Assembly: GCA_963930775.1 (NCBI GenBank)
Contig: OZ005696.1
Location: 6,882,001 to 6,946,000 of the forward strand
Length of the DNA: 64,000 nt
Source of the DNA: Cliona cf. orientalis
Taxonomy: Eukaryota; Porifera; Demospongiae; Clionaida; Clionaidae
Direction of reading: 5' to 3'
Positions 39,238 through 50,527 of this stretch are shown piece after piece (the stretch's first letter is position 1; the number at the start of each line of letters is the position of its first letter). The translations under genes were made by a program, and so were the position numbers. The notes under the pieces were generated by a model. That model saw nothing but the letters and a program-made list of their open reading frames with translations. It searched no databases and had not been told where the DNA came from.

Positions 39238-41206
39238 ATTGTACATGTAGCTATATCTGACTTATTCAGAGTCCTCCAATACATGCACGGCTCTCTATCT
39301 GTTTCCCTGCTTCACCTCTCAGTTGCCAAAGTGTGGCCAGAATGTACAGCTCATCTTCACCCTCGAGTGGTGAGCCAGTACCTAGTCTAGATATAATATG
39401 TATATTCAATATTTGTAAGCTTACAGCTTCCTGTGCCAAGGTAATAGAAAAAAGAGAGTAGGGAGGAGAGGGAGGGAGAGGGGGAGAGGGAGGAGAGGGG
39501 GAGGGAGAGAGAAGAAAGAAAGAAAGAAAGAGAGTGGTTGTCTTCACTTCTTGTGACAGTATGCAGGAGGTGCTTGGTCGGTGCACCATGGACATTCGTG
39601 TGTGTGCCTCCCCCGGTCGGGACAGGGACGTGGACGAGAAGAGGATGAGGGGAGAGGACACTTCCACTCCTGATGCTTCCAACAAGCCACCCCCTCCCTC
39701 CACCCGAAGAGGAAGAAAGAGAGGTATGGAGTAATAAGCATATGGTACATGTATGCTAATATCACTGTTTAGTCAATCAACTACAATAATTGGATTGGTT
39801 ATTTTATCGGACACTACAGGTGCTAGAAGTACTCAAGAGGAGGTGGTACAGTGTACAGTTCCTCCTAAACAAGTCTGCCATGGCCTGTCCGGGAGGAAAG
39901 TGGACTACACCATCCATGTGAGTTGTGGGTATAAGCGCAATGTGTAACATACATGAAGGTTCATATAATTATGTACATGTATATGCACATGCATTTCTCT
40001 GCCATTGCAGACCTTTCCAGAAATCATTCCCTTCATTGAGGTGTGTGTTAAGATGATGGAGCAGGTATACAATGTCCCAGTGGATATCGACACTCCTATT
40101 GTCGCTAATGACAGGGGCCAACCCAGCCAGGTACAGTATTGTATGAAATTAATTGCACTGTAGGCTTATCCCTTTGTCTGTTAAAACGAACACACATGTT
40201 CTTTTATCCCAGTACTGTGTGATAGTATGGCTAACAATCGTAGCTTTCTTTGACTGAGTGAAGCACTATACATGTAGGGTACATACATGTAGTACACTCT
40301 CTACCAGCCTACCAGTAATTATTGTCCTCTTTGAGACCAAGACGGATCTTGATATCCCCACATTTGAACTCAAGCATGATCTTGTGTTGATACTATCCAC
40401 CCTGTAGCCATCATTCACTAGCGTTGAGAGCTGGCTAGACCACCTGGAGCTGGGGTGCTATGCCAATCTCCTCAAGAAGCACGGAGTGACGGAGCTATTC
40501 CAAGTAACTGGAATCACTGAAGAGGTATAATATTATTATAATATTGTATTTGACCTCAGCAGTAAATTCCATAATGATAATAATATTATTATTATGACGT
40601 TAATGGAATACTAGTGCTGGGAGTGGGGACCACATACGTACCTTGACAGCCAATTCCTCTCCGCATAGAGAATTGTACTAGAAGCTAATGATTATTTGAA
40701 AGCTGCTGTAATAAAAATTATAGCGATCGTTATAGTACTTAGTGTTCTTGTATGTACACATGTATAGGAGCTGAAGCGGTGGGGTATGAAAAGTGCTGCA
40801 CATCTGCAAAAGTTTCTCGATGGGAAGGAAAAGATCAAGATAAAGTCAGAGGATGAAGAAACGGAGAGTACTCCAGGAGATGCATCCGGGTCACCTCCAC
40901 TCTTTGGTTCCCAGGAAGAGACGGCCTTCCCCTCTGGCTCTGGACCCCCTACCTCTTCTGCCGCCATCATCAGCGATGGCCCCCCTCGTCTCTCTCACCT
41001 CCCCTCCGCCTTCCCTGCTCTCCCTCCCTCCTCCTCCTCGATCCTCCCAGCCACGACCACCTGCCACACTCGCCTCACAGCAGTCGTTCCCTGGAGGATC
41101 CCAAAGCTCACAGCTGTCCATCGGCTCCACGCAGCCATTTGTCTCATCATCAATGTTCGAGGTCGTCCAGATCCAGTTGCGAAAGAAATTTAATCAGCAA
41201 CTCTAG
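39238..41206 (+). pseudogene. Truncated second copy of the p53-like gene
   Basis: High similarity to 3194-5209 starts abruptly at about 39238. Kept exons: 39323-39369, 39560-39723, 39820-39917, 40011-40130, 40408-40524 and 40768-41193. The N-terminus and most of the DNA-binding domain are missing; GRCTMDIRVCASPGRDRD, the tetramerisation-like part and the SAM domain remain, with splice sites intact. Two small insertions near 41005 and 41040 shift the frame, so the conserved C-terminal tail is replaced and the stop moves to 41193. It could still yield a transcript for a SAM-containing fragment, but no promoter or start was seen. Confidence 0.85.
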
Positions 41207-41610
41207 GCATTGTGATTCCACTTCATCAGAATGTTTTACCTGTGCAAACATTTCAATTGGGTTTTAACTTCTATGTTTTTTTTATTGTTCCTATGTTAGT
41301 TCTGCATCTCCTTATTGCTCCTAGTAAAAAGTAATATTATTTGGCTCTCCATGCATACACAGTACTGGATGCAGAAGATGTATTATGCATAATAATAATA
41401 TATGCCTATTATGGTAATCATGTGATCTACCTACAATACATTCTGTATTCTGTTTGTGTTGAAGATAGGGGCACTCGATGTCTTGCAGCGTGCTAAACGT
41501 CAAAATTTTAACGATCTGTACCGAGTAATTATCAGCCACAGAGTTGTTGGGCCTCAATATCAAAGAAGTGGTAAGAGGTCGGATATTCTAGCAGATATCT
41601 GACCAAGGCA

Positions 41611-42369
41611 ATGGTGAGCACTATCGATATCCTCGAGGATATATTTGGTGACGTCAATCAAGCGAAATTGGACCAACCTTGCAGAAGAAAGCATCTCATT
41701 AAGATATCTGGATCTATAGCCCGTTGGGAGGAACTGGCCCCTTACCTGGATCTTGATGAAGTGGAGATTGAGGATATCAAGGAAGAACACAGTTCTCCAA
41801 AGCGTCGAAGGCAAGCCATGCTAGGGAAATGGAAAGAAAAGAACGGGATGAAAGCTACTTATCGAAAGTTGGCGAAAATATTTGCCTCTCAAGGTCGTAG
41901 AAATTTGGCGGAAGAGTTGTGTAAAATTCTGACAGAAGAAAGTTGCAGCAGTGATGAAGACCAAATCATTAGTCTAGAAAGCAAGCACAATTTTGTGCAC
42001 TTGATGATTCAAGAATTCCTTGCAGCTGACTATATCTTACAGTTGCTTTTAGATGATCAGATTGAAGCGTTTCAGAAACTATTTGGCCAGCCCCGATTTG
42101 TGGCAGTATTTCAATTTTATGCTTTTAAGGCAAAGTTCGATCAGACAGAGTCAGCTTCCAAATTTTGCTCATTTTTTGCACAACTTTTTAGACGAATCCG
42201 TTCCCATGTGGACAGCCAAAGTCAGAGACTCCCTCAGAAATGGCAGGGGGATCTAAAACATCTTAAATGCATTGATCCACAAAACACAGAACCAAATTCT
42301 GTTCCTCAACCGCTTTCACAACTTGATCCAGTTCATATCGTGGTCCACATTATGCCCAATAACCAATAA
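41611..42369 (+). CDS. Death domain fused in frame to NLR C-terminal piece (NACHT lost)
   Basis: A 252-residue open frame with the same start as the intact NLR-like gene. It keeps the death domain (to about residue 110), then jumps after LESKH to NFVHLMIQEFLAADYILQLL, a deletion that removes the whole NACHT domain yet keeps the frame. It stops after IVVHIMPNNQ. The rest of the gene copy follows immediately (42372-44475). It could be a death-domain adaptor or decoy if transcribed, or simply the first part of a pseudogene. Confidence 0.6.
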   Translation: MVSTIDILEDIFGDVNQAKLDQPCRRKHLIKISGSIARWEELAPYLDLDEVEIEDIKEEHSSPKRRRQAMLGKWKEKNGMKATYRKLAKIFASQGRRNLAEELCKILTEESCSSDEDQIISLESKHNFVHLMIQEFLAADYILQLLLDDQIEAFQKLFGQPRFVAVFQFYAFKAKFDQTESASKFCSFFAQLFRRIRSHVDSQSQRLPQKWQGDLKHLKCIDPQNTEPNSVPQPLSQLDPVHIVVHIMPNNQ

Positions 42370-44475
42370 CTCGTAAAAATTTGGCGGAAGAGTTGTGTAA
42401 AATTCTGACAGAAGAAAGTTCTAGCAGTGATGAAGACCAGATTCTAGAAAGCAAGCACATGAAGACAAGTGCAGCCGCCATCATAGCACAATATGGGGAT
42501 CACCTGAGAAGTATTTACCAAACAGAACTGAGCTATTCTTTAGAAATATCTGATTTTATACCATCTCAAACACGCACAGTGTTTAACTTGGCACTCGTTG
42601 GTCATGAGAGGATCCAATACGGGACTGAAATCATGAAGTGTATGCAGGAGATCCTTAGTAGTGAAATCGAAGAAAAGAAAGAAGTAAAACTGGAAAATAT
42701 CTTCAAGAGTGATCAACATGGTGGACGGCAGCTCATTCTTCTTGAAGGAGCACCTGGCGCTGGAAAGAGTGCTTTGGTGTGCTTTATTTGCCAAAAGTGG
42801 GGAGCTGGTGAGCTTTTTCAGGAATTTCAATTTGTCATTTTCATACAGCTCATGCAATGATCCGCATATTCAGTCAGCGCAATCATTGGCTGATATTTTT
42901 CACAGTGGGTCACGTTTTGACACAGACAAAGTTGTATCCAGCTTGCAGAGTACACAGGGGAGAGGAATTTTATTCATCATGGATGGCTGGGATGAGTATC
43001 CACTCCAGTTGGAAGAGAGCTCCTTGATCGAGAAGCTTATTCGCTCTCCTGGTGAGTTCAGCATGCAATTGAGTACCGTAGTTGTCACCTCATGGCCAGT
43101 AGCATCCGGTAAACTACAGCGCTACTGTTCATCACGCTTGGAAATCATTGGCTACAAACAAGAAGAGCTTGAACGTTTTTTTCGTGAAGCATTGCACGAC
43201 AATCCTCAAAAGATCACAAAGCTTAATGAATTTCTGGAAACAATGCCCTTAATCAAAAAGAGTTGCCGTCTACCACTGAATGCAGCAATTGTTGCCCACA
43301 CATTCAAATGCTCGGATGGTTCCTTACCATCCACTCTATATGACCTTTATAGGATACTGGTGAGTTCGATCATCCACCGTCACATAGTGAAGGTAGGCCA
43401 TAGCTGCGAGTCTGAGTCGGATCCAAACGATGATGATTACATACGCACCTTACCACTTCCATTAATTCCGTGAGCAGTTTGCTAATCTTTGCAAGTTAGC
43501 GTTCGACGATGTGATGAAAAATGTGACCGTTTTTTCAGCAGATGACTTGAGGTGTCATAAGATTTCATCAGAATCCACACTTAGCCTGCTCCATGGTGTA
43601 CCTAGCTTCGTTCGTTGTAGACAGTCTATTTTCTACAATTTTGTGCACTTGATGATTCAAGAATTCCTTGCAGCTGACTATATCTTACAGTTGCCTTTAG
43701 ATGATCAGATTGAAGCGTTTCAGAAACTATTTGGCCAGCCCCGATTTGTGGCAGTATTTCAATTAATTTTTATGCTTTTAAGGCAAAGTTCGATCAGACA
43801 GAGTCAGCTTCCAAATTTTGCTCATTTTTTGCACAACTTTTTAGACGAATCCGTTCCCATGTGGACAGCCAAAGTCAGAGACTCCCTCAGAAATGGCAGG
43901 GGGATCTAAATTATCTTAAATGCATTGATCCACAAAACACAGAACCAAATTCTGTTCCTCAACCGCTTTCACAACTTGACCCAGTTCATATCGTGGTCCA
44001 CAGTTCCTTGCCCTATTTTGACGTTGGATATGTGCTGGCATCTATGAGTGTAGCTTGTGACAGTGAGCTCAAATTTGAAATTTGTCTTTGTGTTAGAGAT
44101 GATGTAATGGTGTATGGCCATTTGAGTGGAGCACGACGTCCGTCTGCAACACAATATGCAAGCACGCTTCCTGCTGGGCTATCCAACATGTATTGTTCAG
44201 TTGATCTAGCTAGTATATTAGCTTCAAGTAACTTCGATAGTGCACAGCTATTGCAGAATCTTCCCAAGGTGTGTTCCATCATAAAGGATCATGTCCTTGT
44301 GATGTCGTACATTTCACCAGTACTCTGTCAGGGATTAATATCTGTCTTAAACAGTGATGCTTAATACGACTGCAGCAACATCCTTTTTGTCGGCAATGCC
44401 ACAAGTGAAGTGCAAATGATGCAAAGCATTCATCAAGAATTTGAAGCTTTTCAGCAAAACTGTCTGATTCGGTAA
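41611..44475 (+). pseudogene. Rearranged second copy of the Death-NACHT gene
   Basis: After the NACHT-less first part the sequence restarts at 42372 within the end of the death domain (NLAEELCKILTEES) and runs through NACHT to the C-terminus. Compared with 5601-7985 it has a 13-base insertion near 42843, a 4-base one near 43462, a 5-base one near 43764, and a GAA-to-TAA stop at 44362. GAPGAGKS and DGWDEYP are kept; TSRP has become TSWP. Confidence 0.9.
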
Positions 44476-44615
44476 TTTTAACATTAATGTACTCTTAGTT
44501 TTAACGTACTGTTAGTGTAGAATCTGATATACGGTAGTCGAGTAAGGTGAATACTCTTGGTGTGATCAGCAAGCAGCTATCGAATCTTATGATTATTATT
44601 GAATTGTATTATAAT

Positions 44616-45250
44616 TGGGGCGAGCCTGAGCGAGCCCCACATAAACGGTACAGCTGTGCGCGAATTGTATAATATATTATTACTAGTGGTGATGAAAATC
44701 ATCTGTGCGGGGCGAGCCTTCGCAAAAGTCACAAGATTTCTTTGAAAGCACACAGGCACGCATGCGCACATGGGGTTGGTACCCCAATAGCTAAGCCTGA
44801 GAAGCTACCAGAACAGTGAAAGTATCACAGATTGCTAGTATAGTAGCTCTTGTCCAATAATGTTGATCACCTATTTAGTAGTCTATATGCCATGACCATG
44901 AGTCCAAGTACCTGTAGCCAGGCCCATCAGCCTACATGCACTCATCTTCATGCTCAGGAAAGTGGAGTCTACCAGTGATGTTAATCGTGGACTTGAGCCT
45001 TGCCAGAGTGGTACAGCACTCACCTTTCCAGTTTTATGCCTTGCCTATATACACTCGAGTTGTCTCTCAGATCGATGGTGCAGTGCGGGCGTATGCGCAT
45101 GCGCATGACGACCATTACCTTACGCGTTCAAAATTTAACTCTCTCCTCACTGAAATGATCACCCCACAAACATACATATAAAACCGCTTCCTGTACCTCG
45201 TGTATATACATGTATTCGGGGCTCGCTAGCGCGCTCAGGCTCGCCCCGAA
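44616..45250. mobile_element. Element bounded by inverted GGGGCGAGCC sequences
   Basis: Begins TGGGGCGAGCCTGAGCGAGC and ends with the complement (CTCAGGCTCGCCCCGAA). The left tip matches the Helitron-like elements at 10511 and 58358, but a hairpin-CTAG end was not found. A further GGGGCGAGCC lies at 44709. Possibly two truncated copies head to head. Confidence 0.5.
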
Positions 45251-45424
45251 TTATTATTATGGTACGTCGGTCACGCGAAATAATATGGGCCCAGCATGGC
45301 TCTATGGACATAAGCGCGAAATATTCTATTGCGCATTCTCATGCCTGGGCTACGCGCCGTATATACGCCGTTCTAATTTAGCGAATTGCAAATTTACACT
45401 CGTGCCTGCATGTATGAGGCTGCG

Positions 45425-45900
45425 TTGCCAGGGGCTCTTTTGACGACTGTATGCACCAATTTGAGGCCAGCCTCACATTGCCTAGCTAGTACTCACAAGA
45501 TACTTGGTTTACAACGTGAGGCTAGGTAGCTAGAGGCTCCTTTGACGAGTGTAGGCACCAATTTGAGCCCAGCCTCATATTGCCTAGCTAGTACACACAA
45601 GATACTTGGTTTACAATGTGAGGCTGGGTAGCTAGAGGCTCTCTTGACGACTGTACGCACCAATTTGAGCCCAGCCTCACATTGCCTAGCTAGTACACAC
45701 AAGATACTTGGTTTACAATGTGAGGCTGGGTAGCCAGAGGCAAGTGTAGGCACCAATTTGAGGCCAGCCTCACATTGCCTAGCTAGTACACACAAGATAC
45801 TTGGTTTATAATGTGATGCTGGGTAGCCAGAGGCTCTTTTGACGAGTGTATGCACCAATTTGAGGCCAGCCTCACATTGCCTTATACACCAATCTGAGCC
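45425..45900. repeat. Tandem repeat, five units of 94-103 bp
   Basis: Each unit holds CACCAATTTGAGCCCAGCCT, ATTGCCTAGCTAGTACACAC and GATACTTGGTTTACAATGTG. Unit starts (ATTGCC) are at 45477, 45578, 45681, 45775 and 45878. The long minus-strand frame across it reflects repetition. Confidence 0.9.
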
Positions 45901-46557
45901 AGCCTCACTGGCATTCGTTCAATAATACATAGAATAGATTTCTACCATATTCACCTTAGATCCATACATGGACACTACTATATTATAGACTAAGAACACG
46001 ATAAAGATAGACTAGACGTGCTGCTCACTGATGACTGATAACAGAGGCAATAGTAAAATTTTATATTGACTGTCGGCACTGAAGGATGGAGGGGACGTCC
46101 CTATCACGCATGCAGCTGGAGACCTACAGGCTTACACGGCACTGTGAGACTGTCTGTCATTGTTTGCTTGGATCAGTGGTCTTCAAGATCTATCGTGCTA
46201 TGGCTTTATTAAACTTGCGGCTTTTTGAGTCGCAGCTACTGACAGAGACTTACAGAGGCTCAGCTCAGGCTCACCCCAAACAGGCCCTGCATGTCACTAG
46301 TTTATATTATATTAAAAATACTTCCTGCAGTGTGTATACATCTTGGTGAGGTACATGTCATTTCAGAGCTCGAGGATTATTAAGACAGTCAGTGCAGTTT
46401 GCTTATTTTGACTAGCTCTTTTGACGATCTTCACCGGAAAAAGTAGGCTCGTTCCGGACCCCAATCCCCGCTCCTCTAGGGTGGGTCTGGGAACGAGGAA
46501 GGCGACTGTTGAACGAGAATTGAGGATCGCGGTCATTTTAATACGATCGTCTTTATA

Positions 46558-48429
46558 ATGGCAGATCATCAGGCCAGTAGAGGTTAGTCACATATTTGAT
46601 CTGATCTAGACTCTTTTAATCCTACAATGGGCTATTCCAGTTAATAAGGATACACCCCTGTGGAGGAAGGTTGATTAGTACTGAAGGGTCAATTTTTAGG
46701 TGATTTAATGAAGTATCGATGGTATTTTTATGGATTTTAATGAAGTATTGTAGGCACCATTGTGGATTATAATGAAGTACTGAGGGGACATGGCAACGAA
46801 TAACGAGTATTGATGGGATAGCTCATCCAGGGTATGGAGGAATTATCATCAGTTTTATAGGGTAAAATGGGGATTTTGATTAGTTTTATGGGATAAAATC
46901 AGAAAATTGATTAGTATCGATGATGATTTTGCGAATTTAAGTAGTATTTAGGGTAGAAAATGCAAATCTCTTCCTCCACAGGGGTGTACGCCCATTATCT
47001 GGAATAGCCCAATACTTATTATAGTTATTCTATAGATCTAGCGCAAGTTTAATATATTATGCGTGATAGTGACCGTACAGAAAGTGTATGGGTGTGTCTT
47101 GTGTCGCCCAGTTTATAAATACAACCTCTACTCTCAGTAAAGGCCACACAAATTAAATATGCTGTTGCTCGTCCTTCAAGGCACATAAGGGATACAGATA
47201 ATTTTGATGTTTGATACCACACCCCCATTAATTACATGCCCAGTATAAATTTACTTCTCTGTGGTTATGAGGTAATTAGGGTGTAATCTATGAGGTAATT
47301 ACGAGAAAACTCCGGGCCTCTATGGAGCGTTTCTGAGACTTAAGAATCCGTATAATATATGTAGAGTATCTGACGCATGTATCCAGCGAATACATTATAA
47401 GCTGAGTGCTACTTTCTCTGACAAGTATGTACCACCGGCTGAACTTCACGCGTTCTCATGGCTGACATAATCCTGTGGATAAATAAAGCTAGCCTTGTGC
47501 TATATATAGCACGTTCGCTGTGTGCCATGCCATGACCAACCCGATGTTCAGAAGCTGTATGGCCCTGTCGAGTTCGTCGCCTATGATTGAAAATTATCAG
47601 TATCGAGGTCAAGAGTCGGTCTCAGACTCCATCTCTGCGATTGAGGCACCGACATCGATGTGGCTTAGACTGTGTACACACTATATTGACCTTTTACCAT
47701 ATGAACCATTATGTATTAATTAGTTATGGCTTGATGATGTCATCCAGCCGAAATCTGAATATCAAAACTACACACGGGGGGTTTGATGTACGTGCGGGCG
47801 GGGACGAGAAACAGAAGATTAACTTTGCATGGCCAAACATATGTATATACTCATACATAGGATGATAGCCAAGTAGCCTACATGTACAATCTTGAGATCT
47901 TTCTGTCTATACCTGTCCCCCTGACCCTCCAACTGGTGTCACATCATCATGCACCCACTAACTTTGGCCAAATCAGCTTGTAGTGTAGTGTGGAGGCTGA
48001 TAAGCATGCCGGCTCTTTAATGTGCTGCCTCCTTTTGTGTGGGATCTGGGTATGAGACTATCCACAGTTCCATGCTTGACTCAAAATTTTATCTTGACCA
48101 CCTGATATCACTACTTTGACCCCAGTAGCGAGTTGGGAGTACACGTGCAGTCACCTACACGATGCCTTTCCCTCCCTTGACGGCCTTAGAGCTGTAAATC
48201 GCAAAAAAATATTTTAATCTATAGGATATCTTATTATTTCTTTGTAGCCCCGCCCCTCTCAGTGGATGAGGTGCAGTGGCAGGAGTCAACTGGAGGACAC
48301 TGGGACAGTGGCTCATCAGAGAACGAAAGGAACTTCATATGAAAAGATACACTAACCTGGATAGAATCCGTGATACGCATAAATCTGATGAGGCCCGATT
48401 CAGAGCAGTGATGGAGAAATTTGTGCCCA
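46558..48429 (+). pseudogene. Broken second paralogue of the multi-death gene (exons 1 and 2)
   Basis: Exon 1 (MADHQASR) is intact at 46558-46582. Exon 2 begins at 48248 after CTTTGTAG and keeps PLSVDEV, then loses seven bases (CTCAAAG in copy 1), which shifts the frame. The exon ends abruptly near 48426 where NLR sequence begins. The intron between them holds the R1 repeat at 47238-47710 and a copy of the intron block also found at 9208 and 57387. Confidence 0.85.
47238..47710. repeat. Dispersed repeat R1, copy 2
   Basis: Contains GTGGTTATGAGGTAATTA, AAATAAAGCTAGCCTTGTGC and TATATAGCACG in the order of 35985-36545. Lies in intron 1 of the broken second paralogue. Confidence 0.7.
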
Positions 48430-49381
48430 GCGTTCAACGGTGTGATGAAAAATGTGACCGTTTTTTCAGCAGATGACTTGAGGTGTCATAAGATTTCACC
48501 AGAATCCACACTTAGCCTGCTCCATGGTGTACCTAGCTTCGTTCGTTGTAGACAGTCTATTTTCTACAATTTTGTGCACTTGATGATTCAAGAATTCCTT
48601 GCAGCTGACTATATCTTACAGTTGCCTTTAGATGATCAGATTGAAGCGTTTCAGAAACTATTTGGCCAGCCCCGATTTGTGGCAGTATTTCAATTTTATG
48701 CTTTTAAGGCAAAGTTCGATCAGACAGAGTCAGCTTCCAAATTTTGCTCATTTTTTGCACAACTCAGAAATGGCAGGGAGATCCAAAACGATTTAAACAC
48801 ACTGATCCACAACTTGCCCTCTCGGAGATAACTAACACAGAACCAAAGTCTGTTCCTCAACCACTTTCACCACTTGACCCACTTCATATCGTCGTGTATA
48901 TTTCCTTGCCCTATTTTGACGTTGGATATGTGCTGGCATCCTTAAGTATAGCTTGTGACAGTGAGCTCAAGTGTGAATTTTATGTTTGTGTTAGAGACGA
49001 TGTAATGATGTATGGCCATTTGAGTGGAGTACGACTTCCGCAATATTCTAGCACACCTCTCACTGGGCTGTCGATATTACCCCACATATATCGTTCAATT
49101 GATCTTATTAGTATCTTAACGTCAACTACAGACTTCGACAGTGCACAGCTACTGCAGAGTCTTCCCAAGGTGTATTCCACCATCAAGGATCGTTTCCTTG
49201 TGATGTCTTACCTTTCGCCAAAACTTGATCACAGGTTATCGCCTATCTTTAACAGCGCTAGCGATGCTGAATATGACTACAGTAACATCCTTTTTGTTGG
49301 CAATGCCACGAGTGAAGTGCAAATGATGCAAGTGTTTCCGAAGAATTTGATACCTTACTACAGAACTGTCAGATTCAGTAG
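48430..49381 (+). pseudogene. Chimeric third NLR fragment (C-terminal part)
   Basis: Covers the part from FNGVMKNVTVFSADDL to the old stop. Up to 48764 it follows the second copy (AGATGACTTGAGGTGTC, GATCAGACAGAGTCAG); from CAGAAATGG on it follows the first copy (AACTTGCCCTCTCGGAGATA). A deletion of about 65 bases sits at the join and shifts the frame; a lost base near 49331 changes the last residues. The downstream flank matches that of the first copy. Confidence 0.9.
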
Positions 49382-49742
49382 TAATTGAATAGAGGAATCA
49401 GGCTTTAGCTATAATTATAATACTCAGTTTTAATCCTATGCCAGTGACTGCTATTGAACTTCAAGTATGATTATTATTATTATTATTGAATGTTTGCTAT
49501 TATGCTCGCTGCTAGGTGCCGGGTAATAGTCATAGCAAATAGCTACGCTTGTTCTTATTTACACCAACACCGGCAGAAATTTTATTCTTTGTTGGTGTCA
49601 ACAAGAACGAAATCAAATGCCTTTAGCTGTATTATAGTACACTATTCTGACTTGTAGGATTGTGCAGTACAGTATGACATGTACATGAATACTTATTATA
49701 ATTTTCCAAGGCAATAGGAGCATGGCATGTACAGTAATGATG

Positions 49743-49933
49743 TACCGTAGATCTGGAAATTTTCGTGCACAGAAACTTTCGTATGATAAATTTTCGTGTA
49801 AAAATATTTTCGTAGGAACGACCCCTTACCGCATTAGCGTTAATAGTGCATACTAATTTTCGTAAGATTAATTTTCGTAGCCGCCACCGACTACGAAAAT
49901 ATTTTTACAACGAAAATTTCCAGATTTACGGTA
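49743..49933. mobile_element. TA-flanked MITE with TACCGTAGATCTGG ends
   Basis: Left TACCGTAGATCTGGAAATTT and right AAATTTCCAGATTTACGGTA form inverted repeats of about 25 bp; ATTTTCGT is repeated inside. The homologous site in the first copy flank (near 8750) lacks it, so it is a later insertion. Confidence 0.8.
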
Positions 49934-50326
49934 TACTCTTGGTAAGGGGATAAGGCTTTAATTCATGTTATGGGCTAATGGCATCTTTTGTGCATGCGCG
50001 ATCTGTGAAATGGCATTGCCAGCGTCTTTCAGCTTAGCCCGGCTGACAGCTGGATACAAGATTCCTGGCTCGACCTAAGCTTGAGGATTAATTAGGCTTA
50101 TAGTGACGAGAGGTAAAGGTCTAGGGCTGTAAATAAAATTGTGTGCAAAGCACACAAAAAATTTTTGGATCACATGATACGCCTTCAAACCATGCCCATT
50201 ATTATGCTAATTTGGCTTTAAAGTAGACTTTACATCACAAATCTGCAGCTGAAGATGTCAAGGCCTAGTACTATATAGTAGAATAAATATCTTCCTAGGT
50301 TTAGGCACACTTGGCTGACAAGATAT

Positions 50327-50356
<30 letters not shown>
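50327..50356. repeat. Poly(G) run, 30 bases
   Basis: Uninterrupted G homopolymer in intergenic DNA. Confidence 0.95.
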
Positions 50357-50357
<1 letters not shown>

Positions 50358-50527
50358 GGCTACAACTCCCCTGCTTCTTACGCCAGTGTAAAGTAGCTGT
50401 ACAGTCTGTACTCTAGAATCACAAATGAACATCAGTCGAGTACTTACTGAACCAGCGATCCTGATATCAGTATAGGAGTTCAGTAGTAACTTAGCCATGT
50501 CGCCAGGTCCCTAGGGACGAGTCTAGT

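Noticed and set aside
45493-45858. 121-codon minus-strand frame with repeated SHCKPSILCVLARQ
   Set aside because: The peptide repeat only mirrors the 100-bp DNA tandem repeat and has no start context or domain.
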